This document shows positions 16,702 to 24,773 of a stretch of DNA of 64,000 nt, in pieces. The stretch is from DASUPK01 sp963695805 (lineage in GTDB: Bacteria; Actinomycetota; Thermoleophilia; Solirubrobacterales; 70-9). Made by a program: the position numbers and the translations under genes. Location: NCBI GenBank assembly GCA_963695805.1, contig CAVOHV010000005.1, forward strand, positions 420,876 through 484,875. Reading direction: 5' to 3'. Positions within the stretch are counted from its first letter, which is position 1. Every line of letters begins with the position of its first letter. The notes below the pieces were generated by a model that was given only the letters and a program-made list of their open reading frames with translations, was not told the origin of the DNA and did no database searches.

Positions 16702-17982
16702 TCAACGGCCGGGCAGCTCGGCGAGGCGGCGTTCCAGAAAGCGCCGCTCGGCATCGGTGTGGACCAGTTCGAGCGCCCGGCCGTACTCGGTACGCGCCTC
16801 CCCGGTGCGATCCAGCCGGCGCAACAGCTCCGCCCGGGTCGAGTGCAGGTAGTGATAGCGATCCAGCTCGAGGCCGTCGACGAGCTCCAGAGCGGCCGTG
16901 GGATCGCCTCCCTCGGCGAGGGCGGCCGCTCGGTTGAGCTCCACCACGGGTGAGCCTGTGAGCCGGCCGAGCTCGCCGTAGAGGGCAGCGATCTGCTCCC
17001 AGTCCTGGGGATCCTCCGTGTGGAGCACGGCTATCGCGGCCTGGAGCACGTAGGGCCCACGGCCGCCGAGGGCCAGGGCGCGGTCCACCCCGGCCTTCGC
17101 CGTCTCGATCTGCTCCAGATCCCAGAGCGAGCGGTCCTGGTGGCGGAGCAGAACCACCTCTCCCTCCGCGAACCGGGCGTCCCGCCGCGCGTTGTTCACC
17201 CGCATCAGCGCGAGCAGCCCGTGGACCTCGGGCTCGTCGGGCATCAGCTCGGCTAGCGCGCGCCCCAGCCGGATCGCTTCATCGGCCAGGTCGCCCCTCC
17301 CGCCGTAGCCCTCGTTGAAGATCAGATAGATGACGCCGAGCACAGCCGCGAGGCGGTCCGGCAGGAGGTGTGCCGGCGGGACCCGGAACGGGATGCCCGC
17401 CTCCTCGATCTTCCGCTTGGCGCGGACCAGGCGCTTCGCCATCGTCTCCTTGGGAACCAGGAACGCCCTCGCGATCTCCTCGGTGCTCAGGCCGCCCAGA
17501 GTCCGCAGCGTGAGTGCCACCTGGGCTTCGAGCGCCAGGGCCGGATGGCAGCAGGTGAAGAGCAGCTCGAGGCGTTCATCGGGAATGACGGTCTCCTCCA
17601 TCACGTCCTCGGTGGCCTCCGGCACCTCGAGCAGCCTGGTCTTCTCGGCGAGCGTGCGGTTGCGGCGAATCCGGTCGATCGCGCGGTTGCGGGCGGTGGT
17701 CACGAGCCAGGCACGCGGGTTGTCCGGTGTTCCATCCCGCGGCCAGCGCTCGGCGGCGATCGCGAAGGCCTCCTGAGTGGCTTCCTCGGCGAGGTCGAAG
17801 TCGCCGAGGAAGCCGATCAGGTTGGCGAGGACATGGCCCCACTCTTCGCGGAAGATCCGGTCGAGGATCGCTAGGCCTCCGCGATGGGCCGGATCTCGAC
17901 CGCCCCGCCCATGCGCGCGGCCGGGACCTTCGAGGCGAGGTCGATCGCAGCGTCGAGGTCGTCGGCCTCGACGAAGAGCCAA
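16702..17982 (-). CDS. ECF42-type RNA polymerase sigma factor with TPR-like C-terminal extension
   Basis: The sigma-2 region (REEWGHVLANLIGFLGDFDLAEEATQEAF) and sigma-4 region (LRTLGGLSTEEIARAFLVPKETMAKRLVRAKRK) are followed by a long C-terminal helical-repeat domain of about 200 residues. This is the architecture of group ECF42, typically encoded beside DGPF-domain proteins, as here. The conserved sequence starts at about 17868, but no good start codon is near it; the ATG at 17982 would add about 36 poorly conserved residues overlapping the DGPF gene. Confidence 0.88.
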   Translation of the reverse strand: MALRRGRRPRRCDRPRLEGPGRAHGRGGRDPAHRGGLAILDRIFREEWGHVLANLIGFLGDFDLAEEATQEAFAIAAERWPRDGTPDNPRAWLVTTARNRAIDRIRRNRTLAEKTRLLEVPEATEDVMEETVIPDERLELLFTCCHPALALEAQVALTLRTLGGLSTEEIARAFLVPKETMAKRLVRAKRKIEEAGIPFRVPPAHLLPDRLAAVLGVIYLIFNEGYGGRGDLADEAIRLGRALAELMPDEPEVHGLLALMRVNNARRDARFAEGEVVLLRHQDRSLWDLEQIETAKAGVDRALALGGRGPYVLQAAIAVLHTEDPQDWEQIAALYGELGRLTGSPVVELNRAAALAEGGDPTAALELVDGLELDRYHYLHSTRAELLRRLDRTGEARTEYGRALELVHTDAERRFLERRLAELPGR

Positions 17983-18233
17983 CCGCCAAGCGCCTCCTTG
18001 ACGGAGACGAACGGACCGTCCGTCGTCAGGGTTTTCTCGTCCTGAACGCGTACGGTGGTTGCCGTCTCGGGCGGCTGCAGCCTGTCGCCGGCAGGCGTCA
18101 CGCCGGGGGTCTCGTTGACCTCCTGGTATCCGGCGTACACGGCCGCCTGCTCCTCGCCCGAGAGCTCGCCCCAGGCCTCCGGGTCATCCGGGGTGGGCGC
18201 GTCGCCTTGATGGATCAGCAGCATGTACTTCAT
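17871..18233 (-). CDS. DGPF-domain (YCII-related) protein, partner of the ECF42 sigma factor
   Basis: A 120-residue protein opening MKYMLLIHQGD with TTDGPFVSVKEALGGWLFVEADDLDAAI, the DGPF motif of YCII-like proteins. Genes of this family accompany ECF42 sigma factors and are thought to be their targets or modulators. It precedes the sigma gene in the same operon; the stop overlaps the sigma reading frame. Confidence 0.9.
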   Translation of the reverse strand: MKYMLLIHQGDAPTPDDPEAWGELSGEEQAAVYAGYQEVNETPGVTPAGDRLQPPETATTVRVQDEKTLTTDGPFVSVKEALGGWLFVEADDLDAAIDLASKVPAARMGGAVEIRPIAEA

Positions 18234-18299
18234 CTGGTTCCTCCTTCAGTGGATGTTCGCCTCTGAGACGAACGGAGGACGGGGAAATGGACACCCGGT

Positions 18300-19220
18300 T
18301 CAATGAATCGGCGGGGGCTTGCCCTCGGTGCTCTCGGCGAGGACCGGATCCCAGGCACACACGTCACAAGCGTGGCCGAATGCCGAGTGCGCAAACTCGA
18401 GCGCGAGCCCGTGTGGGTTCGGGGCCGTGCGGATGTCCTCCCATTCGAGCGCGAACTCGCCGAGGTCCGTATCCCAATGCGCGGCCTCCGGGTCCAGATC
18501 GGCCTGGTCGAACTCTTCCGGCGCCGGATGGGCGAAGGCGAAGAAGGCGGCCCCGTCGTGCCTTGAGTCGCCGGGCCACCAGCCGATCTGGATGACCTCC
18601 GCGTTCCCCGAGTTGCGGAGTATGAAGTCGTCGCCCGGAGGATCGGCCGGCTTTCCGGAGAAGAACAGGACCGCCAGATCGAAGGTCCCCCACCAGGCGT
18701 TGACCGGCGTGGCTCGCCCGCCGAAGGGTGCCCGGAACTCGGCGAGCACGAGGTCGGCCTGGGTGGCGGCGGTGAAATAGGTCGCGACCTGATCCGGGTC
18801 ATATGTGGAGTGCTCGCGATCCTCGTCAAGGGGAACGCTCCAGGAGACCTCCTGGGGCTTTGGGTTGATCTCGACCTCGCCGGCGAGACGGCCGACGGCC
18901 TCGAGCTGCTCGCGCGTCACCTCGGCGACCGTACGGTTCGGGGTGAGTGGGATGCGCGTCTCCCCTCCGCCGGTGTGCTCGACGAACGCCTCGTGGCTGC
19001 GCAGATCGAGGCCGGCGACGATCGCTCCGGAACCATTGGGTGTCGGCAGGACGTGGGTCTCCCAGCCGCGTGGGGTGAGGCGGAGTGCGGCGTGCTGCAG
19101 CTGCCGCTCGGCGGGAGCCAGCACTACAGCGAGCTTCCCGAGGACCTGGGTGTGGGCGTGGAGCGTGTCGCAGGTCTCGCTCCACGCCCCGTAGGAGAGG
19201 GCTGGCCAGTCTGCGGCCAT
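18300..19220 (-). CDS. DUF5996 family protein
   Basis: A 306-residue soluble protein opening WPALSYGAWSETCDTLHAHTQVLGKLAVVLAP, which resembles the widespread DUF5996 family. It has several Trp-rich stretches (NAWWGTFDLAVLFFSGKP, IQIGWWPGD) and no membrane segment or signal peptide. The function is unknown. It is transcribed towards the DGPF/ECF42 pair, with 66 bp between them. Confidence 0.8.
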   Translation of the reverse strand: MAADWPALSYGAWSETCDTLHAHTQVLGKLAVVLAPAERQLQHAALRLTPRGWETHVLPTPNGSGAIVAGLDLRSHEAFVEHTGGGETRIPLTPNRTVAEVTREQLEAVGRLAGEVEINPKPQEVSWSVPLDEDREHSTYDPDQVATYFTAATQADLVLAEFRAPFGGRATPVNAWWGTFDLAVLFFSGKPADPPGDDFILRNSGNAEVIQIGWWPGDSRHDGAAFFAFAHPAPEEFDQADLDPEAAHWDTDLGEFALEWEDIRTAPNPHGLALEFAHSAFGHACDVCAWDPVLAESTEGKPPPIH

Positions 19221-19251
19221 GACTGGACGCTACCGGTCCGGCGGCATCGGC

Positions 19252-19956
19252 TTACCCCCAGGACGCCTCGATCATCGGGCGGAAGCTCGTCGTCAGGATC
19301 CGCATCCGCCTTGGGCGCGTAACCGTGAAGAGGACGACGTCGGCGACCTCGTCTGCGGTCAGCATGCCCTGCAGCTCGGGGTCGCCCTCGGTCCGTCCCG
19401 TCGCGATCGCGAAATTGGTGTTGACGCCACCCGGGCACATGCACGTGGCGCGCACGCCACGCTCGCGCAGCTCGTGATCGAGCGAGCGCGTGAACCCGAG
19501 CTGGCCGAACTTCGACGCGTTGTAGACGGACTCGCCCGGAAGGCCCCGGAGACCGGCGACGCTCGCCATTGAGATGAAGTCCCCCTCGCCCGAGTCGATC
19601 AGATGGGGCAGTGTCGCGGCCGCCGTGTAGAGCGTCCCCTTCAGGTTGATGTCGATCATCGCCTCGACCTCCTCCGGGTCGAGCTCGAGAAACGGCCCGT
19701 AGGAGCCGACCCCCGCGTTCGCGATCACCACGTCGAGGCGGCCGAACCGCTCCACCACGGCTTCGGTCGCGTTTGCGACCGCGGCACGATCGCGGACGTC
19801 GCAGGTCATCCCGAGCCCACGCTCGAGGCCCAGGTCGCCCCCGTGCCGCGAGAGCAGGCCGACCGACGCTCCGGCGTCATGCAGCTTGCGCGCCACCGCG
19901 GCGCCGATGCCGCCGCTGGCGCCTGTGACGAGCGCGACCTTTCCATCGAGTTCCAT
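19252..19956 (-). CDS. Short-chain dehydrogenase/reductase
   Basis: A classical SDR of 234 residues with the nucleotide-binding GASGGIG, the NAG motif and the catalytic YNASK (Tyr and Lys four apart). The ATG at 19956 is preceded by GGAGGAGAAA and is preferred over an in-frame start 30 bases upstream. The substrate cannot be deduced. Confidence 0.88.
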   Translation of the reverse strand: MELDGKVALVTGASGGIGAAVARKLHDAGASVGLLSRHGGDLGLERGLGMTCDVRDRAAVANATEAVVERFGRLDVVIANAGVGSYGPFLELDPEEVEAMIDINLKGTLYTAAATLPHLIDSGEGDFISMASVAGLRGLPGESVYNASKFGQLGFTRSLDHELRERGVRATCMCPGGVNTNFAIATGRTEGDPELQGMLTADEVADVVLFTVTRPRRMRILTTSFRPMIEASWG

Positions 19957-20089
19957 GGTTTCTCCTCCGTTCGACTGTGAGTGCATCTTGGACCGAAGCG
20001 AATTTGCCGAGGACGCTACCGTCTAGGTAGTTGAGCGCTCAAACGAATCGGGGGCCGCTTCCCATGGCCTCCAAATCTCCGAAGGAGCT

Positions 20090-21781
20090 ATGAGCGAAAT
20101 GGCCGACTACGGACACCCGATGGAGTTCGGTTACTTCCTGACACCGGACGCGAGTGATCCCAGCGGTGTTCTGGAGACAGCCCGCCTGGCCGACGAGCTC
20201 GGGTACGACGTGCTCGGGGTCCAGGACCACCCATACCAGCGGAGGCATCTGGATGCTCTCGCGCTGATCGGCGTGATCCTTGGCCGAACCGAGCGGATCC
20301 GCGTGTTCCCGGCGGTGGGAAACCTCCCGCTGCGACCGCCGGCGGTCTTCGCGAAGGCCGCAGCCACGCTGGACGTGCTCAGCGGCGGCCGGTTCGAGGC
20401 GGGTCTCGGCGGCGGCGGTTATCTCGAGCCCGCGCACGCGATGGGCGCCCCCGAGCTCACTCCGGGCCAGAGCATCGAAGCGCTGGAGGAGGCTGTGGAG
20501 ATCCTCCGGGAGAGCTGGAACGCCACCCGGTCGATTCGCCACCACGGCCGGCACTATGACCTTGAGGGCATGAAGCCGGGTCCCGGGCCGGCGCACCCGG
20601 TTGGGATCTGGCTCGGCGCCGCAAAGCCCCGCGCTTTGGCGCTCACCGGACGCGCCGCTGATGGCTGGGTGGCCCCGATGATGGTCTACGTACCGCCCGC
20701 CGAGGTCCCGGCGGCGGAGGAGCTGATCGACCGCGCCGCACGTGACGCGGGGCGGGACCCAGCCGAGATCCGTCGCATCTACATCGTGTCCGGTGAGTTC
20801 ACAGCGGAGGCCGCGGGCCCGGCCGAGGAGACCGATCAGACGATCGTCGGCCCTCCCGACCACTGGGTCGACGTGCTCACCCATTTCGCGCTCGACCTCG
20901 GGTTCGGGACGCTGGTCCTGGCCGCGCCGCCCGATCCCGGCACGCTGCGGACCTTCATCGAGGAGGTCGCGCCGCAGGTGCGAGAGCGGGTCGAGGCCGC
21001 CGCCGATGACGAGCCTGGAGGCGATGCCCGAGACCTTCCGGGGCCGCGCGACCTACGAGATGCTGCTCTCGGTTCACGCCAAGATCCGGAGGGACCTGGA
21101 GCGGGTCGAGCTGCTGGCGGAGCGCGCCCTCCAGGGGCTTCCCGCGGAGGAGATCCGCAGGGAGGTCAACGAGCTCAGACGCGACAGCATGCTCTGGCGG
21201 CTGCAGGTCGATTGCCTGCACTACTGCCGCTTCGTGCACATGCACCACGGCGCCGAGGACCACCAGTTCTTCCCCGAGCTGCGCGAGACGAACCCGGCTC
21301 TCAACCCGGTCATCGACCGCCTGGAGGGCGACCACCGGCGGGTGTCGGATGGCCTCGATGCCGTCGAGGCCGCGGCAAGGAACCTGACGGACGACGAGAG
21401 GGAGGACGCGCGAGGGGCGCTGGTCGACTCCCTTCGGGGACTCGGCGAGAACCTGCTGGAGCACCTGGACTACGAGGAGCTCAGCCTCAAGTCCACGGTG
21501 CTGCGCCTCGGCGTAGGATCCAACCCATGAGCGACGAGAGCATCGCAGCGCAGATCGACCGGCTGGTCAGCGAGGAGAAGGAGCTGCGCGGCCGGGAGCA
21601 GCAGGACCGCGAGGACGATCAGACCCTGGAGGCGGATCGGGAACGCTTGCCCGCCGTGGAGGTCGAGCTCGACCGCTGCTGGGATCTGTTGCGGCAGCGC
21701 AGGGCCAAGGAGGAGTTCGGTCAGGACCCGGACGACGCCGAGGCGCGAAGCTCCGGCACCGTCGAGAACTACAGGCAGTAA
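20090..21781 (+). CDS. LLM-class (F420-type) flavin-dependent oxidoreductase; frame stays open into a DUF2630 domain
   Basis: Residues 1 to about 305 form a luciferase-like TIM barrel (LADELGYDVLGVQDHPYQRRH ... GAAKPRALALTGRAADGW), probably F420- or FMN-dependent. No stop follows; the frame continues 563 codons in all. Codons from about 310 to 478 are Arg/Pro/Gly-rich shadow sequence over the hemerythrin gene read in another frame. The last 84 codons are the DUF2630 protein. Either the barrel gene lost its stop and reads through, or a small frameshift removed its end. The annotation of the middle is doubtful. Confidence 0.75.
   Translation: MSEMADYGHPMEFGYFLTPDASDPSGVLETARLADELGYDVLGVQDHPYQRRHLDALALIGVILGRTERIRVFPAVGNLPLRPPAVFAKAAATLDVLSGGRFEAGLGGGGYLEPAHAMGAPELTPGQSIEALEEAVEILRESWNATRSIRHHGRHYDLEGMKPGPGPAHPVGIWLGAAKPRALALTGRAADGWVAPMMVYVPPAEVPAAEELIDRAARDAGRDPAEIRRIYIVSGEFTAEAAGPAEETDQTIVGPPDHWVDVLTHFALDLGFGTLVLAAPPDPGTLRTFIEEVAPQVRERVEAAADDEPGGDARDLPGPRDLRDAALGSRQDPEGPGAGRAAGGARPPGASRGGDPQGGQRAQTRQHALAAAGRLPALLPLRAHAPRRRGPPVLPRAARDEPGSQPGHRPPGGRPPAGVGWPRCRRGRGKEPDGRREGGRARGAGRLPSGTRREPAGAPGLRGAQPQVHGAAPRRRIQPMSDESIAAQIDRLVSEEKELRGREQQDREDDQTLEADRERLPAVEVELDRCWDLLRQRRAKEEFGQDPDDAEARSSGTVENYRQ
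21006..21530 (+). CDS. Hemerythrin-like HHE domain protein
   Basis: A 174-residue protein in a different frame, nested inside the open LLM frame. It has the helical-bundle iron ligands FVHMHHGAEDHQFFPEL, EGDHRRVSDGL and LLEHLDYEE, matching hemerythrin HHE domains. ATG 21006 or the ATG at 21023 may be the start. It ends in an overlap with the DUF2630 start (ATGA). Likely a di-iron O2- or redox-sensing protein. Confidence 0.82.
   Translation: MTSLEAMPETFRGRATYEMLLSVHAKIRRDLERVELLAERALQGLPAEEIRREVNELRRDSMLWRLQVDCLHYCRFVHMHHGAEDHQFFPELRETNPALNPVIDRLEGDHRRVSDGLDAVEAAARNLTDDEREDARGALVDSLRGLGENLLEHLDYEELSLKSTVLRLGVGSNP
21527..21781 (+). CDS. DUF2630 family protein
   Basis: An 84-residue charged protein, SDESIAAQIDRLVSEEKELR at its start and DDAEARSSGTVENYRQ at its end, matching the DUF2630 family common in actinobacteria. 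It is highly helical, probably coiled coil. It is in the same frame as the LLM gene and overlaps the hemerythrin stop by four bases, so internal initiation by coupling is most likely. Confidence 0.82.
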   Translation: MSDESIAAQIDRLVSEEKELRGREQQDREDDQTLEADRERLPAVEVELDRCWDLLRQRRAKEEFGQDPDDAEARSSGTVENYRQ

Positions 21782-21788
21782 CCGGGGC

Positions 21789-22103
21789 CTAACCGCCGAG
21801 AGGAGAGGGCGGAATGCGCGTCTCCCCGTGGACGTCGGCGATCATCATCGGGATGTCGTCGATGTAGCACCAGGACCATTCCTCACCGGGCTCGAGCGAG
21901 CGGATCAGTGGGTGATCGCTCTCTCGCGCGTGGGCCGTGGCGTGGCGGTTGGGGGAGTCGTCACAGCAGCCGACCTTGCCGCAACTCAGGCAGATCCGGA
22001 GATGGAGCCACGGGTCGCCGGCCTTCAGGCACTCCTCACAGCCCTCCACGGACTCGGGGAGCTCTGTGATCTGAACCTGATCGAGGTGGGTGCAGTCGGG
22101 CAT
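21789..22103 (-). CDS. UBP-type zinc finger protein
   Basis: A 104-residue protein with a Cys/His pattern (C and H at DCTHLD, CEECLKAGDPWLHLRICLSCGKVGCCD, then RHATAHARESDHPL) typical of ZnF-UBP domains, which bind zinc through several Cys and His residues. Bacterial stand-alone versions have no assigned function. It is the last gene of a leftward run that begins with the RraA-like gene. Confidence 0.88.
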   Translation of the reverse strand: MPDCTHLDQVQITELPESVEGCEECLKAGDPWLHLRICLSCGKVGCCDDSPNRHATAHARESDHPLIRSLEPGEEWSWCYIDDIPMMIADVHGETRIPPSPLGG

Positions 22104-22118
22104 TGGACTCCACCCAGC

Positions 22119-22658
22119 CTACTTCGCGGCCTCGCTGAGGGCAGCCGGGACGATCTGGGCGAGTTGGCGCCAATGCCCGACGAGCCGCTCGCCATTGACG
22201 AAGAAGGTGGGCGTGCCGGGGATGCCGGCGCGCTTCCCACCAGCGATGTCCTCTTCGACCGGCTTACGGAAGCGGTGATCGTCGAGGGCCGCCTTGACAT
22301 CGTCCGGGTCGAAGCCGAGGCGCCGTCCCACGGAGAGCAGGTCCTCCTGTGAGATGCGTGTGCGGCCGGACAGGAGCATGCCATGCGCGTCCCAGAACCT
22401 GTCGTTGGCCGCCGCCATCTCGGACAGCTCGGCGGCGAGATCCGCTCCCGGATGGAGCTCCGGGTCCGGAAAGTGACGCCAGACGAGCCTCAGCAGGTCA
22501 TAGCGGTCGAGCAGCGATTCAATCGGGCGCTTGGCGGCGAAGCAGTAGGGGCAGCCGAAATCGCCGTATTCGACCAGGGTCACGGTCGGCCGCTCGGCCC
22601 CGAGCACGTGGTCGCGCTCGTCTACCGGCGGCAGCTCATTCGCGGTCGCGCGGCTCAC
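22119..22658 (-). CDS. DsbA-family thiol-disulfide oxidoreductase
   Basis: The 179-residue thioredoxin-fold protein has the active site CPYC at residues 36-39 and the cis-Pro loop GTPTFFVNG. There is no signal peptide, so it is cytoplasmic as annotated. It closely resembles the C-terminal domain of the NhaA fusion at 24774. It overlaps the RraA-like gene by 23 bases. Confidence 0.9.
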   Translation of the reverse strand: MSRATANELPPVDERDHVLGAERPTVTLVEYGDFGCPYCFAAKRPIESLLDRYDLLRLVWRHFPDPELHPGADLAAELSEMAAANDRFWDAHGMLLSGRTRISQEDLLSVGRRLGFDPDDVKAALDDHRFRKPVEEDIAGGKRAGIPGTPTFFVNGERLVGHWRQLAQIVPAALSEAAK

Positions 22659-23274
22659 CGCGCAGATCCTCCTGCTCTATCTGTTCGCGGGAACGGGCAT
22701 CCTCGCCCTCCACCGCGCGAGCCACAGCGACCACCTCGTCGACCTGTCCGCCGGGGATGACAACGGCACCGGAGCTGTCGGCGAAGACGTAGTCGCCTGG
22801 CTTCACCCCGACCCGCGAGACGACCACCGGGACATTGGCCTGGAACGGGGTCACCTCTCCCCCGCCCCAGCGGGTCGCCTGACCGGAGCAGTAAGCGGCG
22901 AAGTCGTAGCTGGCGAGCTCGTCGAAGTCGCGCAGCCGGCCGTCGGTGAGCACCCCTGCGCACCGGTCGTCCTGCAGGCGGGAGAGTTTGGTGCCACCGC
23001 CCATCGATGTCTCCGTATAGCCGTTGCTGGCCAACACGAGGACCTTCCCCTCCGGCTCGTCACCGATCGCCTCGTGGAAGAGGTTGGCCAGGTTGTATCG
23101 CTCCGGGTTTAGCGCGGCCGAGCAGCTCGGGAAGTAGGAGACCGTCACCGCCGGGCCGAACAACACGCGGCCGGGCGTCGGGCTGATCAGGTCGAGGATG
23201 TGACACCGATGCCGATGCAGCCGGCCCATCGAGTCGACCAAGTCAGCGGTCTTGAGTCCTTCAACCGAGGTCAC
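22636..23274 (-). CDS. RraA-like / 4-hydroxy-4-methyl-2-oxoglutarate aldolase family protein
   Basis: The 212-residue protein has the RraA-family core: VLVLASNGYTETSMGGGT, then GVLTDGRLRDFDEL with the conserved Gly-x(n)-Arg-Asp, and VFADSSGAVVIP. Homologues are divalent-metal-dependent aldolases/decarboxylases of small keto acids, or (in proteobacteria) RNase E inhibitors; the aldolase role fits better. It starts with GTG. Confidence 0.82.
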   Translation of the reverse strand: MTSVEGLKTADLVDSMGRLHRHRCHILDLISPTPGRVLFGPAVTVSYFPSCSAALNPERYNLANLFHEAIGDEPEGKVLVLASNGYTETSMGGGTKLSRLQDDRCAGVLTDGRLRDFDELASYDFAAYCSGQATRWGGGEVTPFQANVPVVVSRVGVKPGDYVFADSSGAVVIPGGQVDEVVAVARAVEGEDARSREQIEQEDLRGEPRDRE

Positions 23275-23291
23275 GGGTTCACCATATGAGG

Positions 23292-23813
23292 TCAGGGACG
23301 CTTGCCCTCGGGAGCTTGCTCGGCCGCGGTTCCCTCATCAGCCACCTCCTCCCAGGTCCGGCCGCTGCGGACGCTGGCAGGGGACTCCGCGACCACATCC
23401 GACCCGGGCCTCGCCTCCTCGTCGGTCGCCTTGACCAGGATCCAGCGTCGCTCGCCCGTCTTTGTGAGGCCGAAGCGGCCGCTGAGCTTCTGACCGTGCA
23501 AGACGAATGAGAGGTGGTCGGGATCGCGGCTGAGGACCTCGACCGTCCCCTCGTCCCAGACGATCACCGCTCCGCTGCCGCGGCGCTGACCCTCATGCAC
23601 GCCCTCGAACTCTCCCGCCGACAGGGTGTGGTCCTCGACCGGCACAGCCAGCCGCCGCACGGCGGGATCGAGGGACGGCCCCTTCGGAACGGCCCAGGAA
23701 CGGAGGACGCGACCAACCTGCAGGCGCAAATCGAAGTGCAGGCTGGTCGCGTCGTGGAGCTGGATTACGAAGCGCGGGTTCGGGCGCTCAGGCGTGGGTG
23801 ACCTCCGACTCAA
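23292..23813 (-). CDS. DNA ligase D 3'-phosphoesterase-type domain protein
   Basis: A 173-residue protein whose core (RFVIQLHDATSLHFDLRL, SWAVPKGPSLDP, VEDH, VIVWDEGTVEV) is the LigD phosphoesterase fold, which trims 3' ends during non-homologous end joining. The usual catalytic histidines are partly kept. A TTG at 23813 is the only reasonable start, because longer frames overlap the hydrolase gene in a low-complexity Arg/Ser stretch. No ligase or polymerase domain is nearby. Confidence 0.78.
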   Translation of the reverse strand: MSRRSPTPERPNPRFVIQLHDATSLHFDLRLQVGRVLRSWAVPKGPSLDPAVRRLAVPVEDHTLSAGEFEGVHEGQRRGSGAVIVWDEGTVEVLSRDPDHLSFVLHGQKLSGRFGLTKTGERRWILVKATDEEARPGSDVVAESPASVRSGRTWEEVADEGTAAEQAPEGKRP

Positions 23814-24665
23814 CCGCCTCGACTCCTTCGAGCCCCTTCTCGAGGAAGGCGACGAAGAGCGGGTTGAGCACCTCCGGGTGCGTCCAGCCGATGTTGTGCG
23901 GACCGCCCTCGACCGGGACGACCTTGACCTGATCGATGAGATCAGGGAGCCGGGCCGCGGTCGACTCAAACGGGAGGATCCTGTCCTCGGTTCCGTGCAC
24001 CACCAGCACTGGGACGTCGATCTTCGCCACGTCGTCGCGGAAGTCCTCGAGCCAGTTGTCCACGCAGACTAGGCTTGAGACCGCCGAACCCATGCAGGCG
24101 ACGTTGAAGCTCGCCTGCCAGGCCTGGTCCGAAATCCGCTCGGGACGCAGCTTGTCAACGTTGTAGAAGTTGTCGAGGAAGTCCTTGAAGTAGGCGTACC
24201 GGTCCTTGCGAACCGCCTCCCTGATCCCTTCAAAGACCGAGCCATCGACACCCTCGAGGTTGTCGTCCGTCTTCAGCAGGAACGGGGGAATTGCGCCAAA
24301 CATAACCGCCTTCTCGACGCGATCCGAGCCGTAGGTACCGAGGTAGCGCGCTACCTCGCCAGTTCCCATCGAGAAGCCGGCCAAGACGATGTCCTCGAGC
24401 TCGAGCTGCTCGAGTAGCTCATTGAGGTCGGCGGCGTAGGTGTCGTAGTCGAGACCGGTGGTCGGCTGACTCGACTGCCCCCAGCCGCGGCGGTCGTAGG
24501 TGATCACGCGGGAGCCGGCGTCGAGCAGCGCCTTGGTCTGCTTCTCCCACGAGTGGCCGTTGAGCGGTAGCCGTGAATCAGGACCACCGGCTGACCGGAG
24601 CCCAGGTCCTCGTAGTAGAGGTCGATCGGCATCGAGTTTTCCTTGCCGACGGTGATCATTGCCAT
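23788..24665 (-). pseudogene. Alpha/beta hydrolase (haloperoxidase-like), single-base frameshift
   Basis: From ATG 24665 (after GGAGAAA) the frame reads PIDLYYEDLGSGQPVVLIHGY and then breaks at about 24567-24571. A missing C in GGCTACCGCTC separates it from the continuation PLNGHSWEKQ. The rest is complete: nucleophile elbow GFSMGTGE, acid in GTEDRILPF and the histidine of GGPHNIGW. The family includes cofactor-free chloroperoxidase-like hydrolases. With one indel and everything else intact, a sequencing error is as likely as a real null mutation. Confidence 0.8.
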
Positions 24666-24773
24666 GGGTTTCTCCTTTGGTGAGTAGGCACGCCACCCTG
24701 AACTCTCCTCCTGGCAGGGCAACTCCGCAATACCGATCTACCCGAGCGCGGGGTAGGGTTTTCCTGAGGCGGC

